From Clostridiales bacterium (GTDB taxonomy: Bacteria > Bacillota > Clostridia > Oscillospirales > Acutalibacteraceae), in contig DYBQ01000003.1 in assembly GCA_019418545.1 (NCBI GenBank), positions 1 through 64,000 of the forward strand: a stretch of DNA of 64,000 nt, given 5' to 3'. Each line of letters begins with the position of its first letter. The stretch's first letter is position 1. Positions 62,690 to 64,000 of the stretch are shown piece after piece. A program made the position numbers and the translations under genes. Below the pieces are notes generated by a model. That model was not told where the DNA came from. It worked only from the letters and a program-made list of their open reading frames with translations, and did no database searches.

Positions 62690-62805
62690 GTTGGCATCTT
62701 TCTATCGTCCCGGGCCGTCGCCAGCCAAGTATTTTCGACATCAACGAGCTTAACTTCTGTGTTCGGGATGGGAACAGGTGGACCCTCGTTATCATCGACA
62801 CCAAC
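62690..62805 (-). rRNA. rrf: 5S ribosomal RNA, isolated gene
   Basis: 116 nt. Minus strand CCACCTGTTCCCATCCCGAA then CACAGAAGTTAAGCTC is the universal loop B/C region. The ends GTTGGTGTC and GATGCCAAC pair as helix I. No 16S or 23S sequence flanks it; the gene upstream is licT and it has its own promoter and terminator. Open reading frames across it are spurious. Confidence 0.95.
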
Positions 62806-62839
62806 TATTTTGTTTTCCGTCTTTCCTGACGGTTTTATA

Positions 62840-62868
62840 ATGATAACACGTTTTCCTGTAAAAATCAA
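62840..62868 (-). promoter_or_regulatory. Promoter of 5S rRNA gene
   Basis: TTGATT (62868-62863), 17 bp, TATCAT (62845-62840) on the minus strand, about 35 bp before the mature 5' end. The leader includes CCGTC/GACGG. Confidence 0.75.
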
Positions 62869-62912
62869 GGGGTTTTTGCGAATTTTTTAATTTTTTTTGA
62901 ATCGCCTTTATA

Positions 62913-62960
62913 AAAAATCCCTTCTTCCATTTTGGCCGTTATCTATGGAAGAAGGGATTT
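62913..62960 (-). terminator. Terminator of licT-like gene
   Basis: AAATCCCTTCTTCCAT and ATGGAAGAAGGGATTT arms, leftward T-run. Confidence 0.92.
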
Positions 62961-62971
62961 CCAATTAATCA

Positions 62972-63814
62972 CTATATGTCCTGCCGCTCCATTTCAAGAA
63001 CCCGCTCTATATGCATAGCCAGATACCCCACCTCAATCTCATCCACTGGTTGATGCAGTGTATCTTTTAGCTGCTGGCAAATCTGTCCTGCAATATAGAA
63101 CGCTCGTGGACAGGTTTCCTTCATAATACCATTAACATCTACATAAAGCTTTTCACCTTTCAGGATTCGTGCCGCCATATACTTAATATGTGTCATCAAC
63201 CGATTATAAGACAGCGAAGAAACATCCATGGAAACTCCTGTTTCCTTCTGCACCATTTCTACGCATTCGCGAATGGTGCGTGCAGTTTGCATCGCCTGCG
63301 ACACCTGCATGGATTCCAGCGAGGAATGAATATGAAGGGCTATATACCCCAGTTCATCATCGCTAAAGACAATTCCAGCCTGTTCCCGAATGATTTCTCG
63401 AGCTGTTTCTGCAACTTGAAACTCCTGAGGGAACAACGCCCGTATATCGGTAGTCAGCGGATTGCTGATAGGAGCATTTTTCCGAATTCTTTGGGCTGCA
63501 AAGGCGATATGGTCCGCCATAGGAATCAGAATACTGGTATCAATGCTGCCAAAGACTTTTTGTGCTTGCGCCACAATCTGGTCCGCAATAGATAGATATA
63601 TCGGGTCAATACGGCGCACCAAGTCACGGGGGTTTCCGTGGTCGCTTGTTTGAGCCAATTCATAGGCAGTTACTGTGGTGGGAGAAAACTCCACCCGTTC
63701 ACCTGGCTTCTTTCCGAATCCGGCACCTTTTCCTAAAATCAGGCACTCCTTTTGGTTTTCCATATGGATAGCCAAAACGGAATTGTGATTTAGTACTTTT
63801 GTAATTCGATACAC
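62972..63814 (-). CDS. licT: BglG/LicT-family transcriptional antiterminator
   Basis: 280 residues. RNA-binding CAT domain (YRITKVLNHNSVLAI, LILGKGAGFGKKPG) and two PRD domains with conserved His in PMADHIAFA, IALHIHSS, LMTHIKYMA and AMHIERVL. It binds a RAT hairpin in the mRNA of a sugar PTS when dephosphorylated at PRD1 and phosphorylated at PRD2. GTG start 6 nt after AAAAGGGGGAA-type site. Located just after the PTS gene it probably controls. The symbol reflects family, not proven orthology. Confidence 0.88.
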   Translation of the reverse strand: MYRITKVLNHNSVLAIHMENQKECLILGKGAGFGKKPGERVEFSPTTVTAYELAQTSDHGNPRDLVRRIDPIYLSIADQIVAQAQKVFGSIDTSILIPMADHIAFAAQRIRKNAPISNPLTTDIRALFPQEFQVAETAREIIREQAGIVFSDDELGYIALHIHSSLESMQVSQAMQTARTIRECVEMVQKETGVSMDVSSLSYNRLMTHIKYMAARILKGEKLYVDVNGIMKETCPRAFYIAGQICQQLKDTLHQPVDEIEVGYLAMHIERVLEMERQDI

Positions 63815-63847
63815 GGAAATTCCCCCTTTTGTCATGGAGCAGCCACT

Positions 63848-64000
63848 CAGGACTCGTAGATATCCAAGGCCAGCAAATCTTCACCCGGCTTTATATGACC
63901 GGTTTTCAGCAGACGCAGAGCCTGATTATCCTCCATTGTGGTAAACAGGACTGGAGAAGACGTGGAGGAAGCATTTTCACGGATATAATCCAAATCAAAT
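63848..64000 (-). CDS. PTS glucoside/glucose-family permease, C-terminal IIA end (5' outside window)
   Basis: The last 50 codons read ...SSPVLFTTMEDNQALRLLKTG then HIKPGEDLLALDIYES. This matches the end of the EIIA-Glc domain found at the C-terminus of BglP-type IIBCA or NagE-type permeases. Sugar cannot be told from this fragment. Upstream of and probably cotranscribed with licT. Confidence 0.8.

Noticed and set aside
62597..62890. Small proteins encoded on either strand at 62597-62890
   Set aside because: The segment is a 5S rRNA gene with its terminator and promoter.

Overview
The window looks like a gut-type anaerobic member of the Bacillota (class Clostridia, probably Oscillospiraceae/Flavonifractor-like). 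The grounds are low-to-mid GC, Gram-positive promoters and Shine-Dalgarno sites, many GTG/TTG starts, an agr-type quorum system, Rnf-like genes, an RpfB/YabE-type 3D protein and cell-wall-anchored glycan enzymes. The genus is inference. Both edges cut genes: a GH85 endo-beta-N-acetylglucosaminidase on the left and the IIA end of a PTS permease on the right.

Layout. 1-5.1 kb: secreted GH85 enzyme. 5.5-6.7 kb: NUDIX hydrolase and a lipoprotein. 6.8-10.1 kb: a stripped-down rnfCDEA-like operon that has lost G, B and the usual cofactor ligands. 10.1-11.3 kb: a MecA-like adaptor converging on rpe. 11.6-12.4 kb: two small membrane proteins behind a promoter flanked by LexA-like boxes. 12.6-21.7 kb: two giant wall-anchored beta-helix (GH141-like) proteins sharing a 661-bp identical segment. 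22-25.7 kb: a slipin gene, a tRNA-like structured RNA in its leader region and two WYL regulators. 25.8-45.9 kb: a glycan-use region with a membrane AraC sensor, a third beta-helix enzyme, two UroD-like proteins, an oligosaccharide ABC importer, a six-hairpin-type glycosidase, Gfo/Idh oxidoreductases, ThuA and a second AraC regulator. 46-47.7 kb: ABC-2 exporter. 48-49.4 kb: glyS. 49.6-52.5 kb: complete agrACBD-type locus, including a 47-residue AgrD. 52.7-56.2 kb: heterodimeric ABC exporter. 56.4-59.5 kb: GNAT, then a ferredoxin / NapH-like / CoA-disulfide-reductase-rhodanese operon. 59.6-60.8 kb: methyltransferase behind a leader peptide and attenuator-like hairpin. 61.3-62.6 kb: 3D-domain wall protein. 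62.7-62.8 kb: an isolated 5S rRNA gene with its own promoter and terminator. 63-64 kb: LicT-type antiterminator and PTS end.

How it works together (inference). The wall-anchored enzymes would cut host or plant glycans at the cell surface. The SBP-permease system would import fragments, the six-hairpin enzyme would trim them, and the Gfo/Idh-ThuA set would oxidise or epimerise sugars, under AraC-type control. A 21-bp-spaced direct repeat, TTACAGTwGAA-like, lies upstream of two separate operons and is a good candidate AraC operator. The most unusual items are the cofactor-less Rnf-like operon, the slipin/WYL/tRNA-like RNA locus, the shared AraC-type operator, and the leader-peptide methyltransferase.
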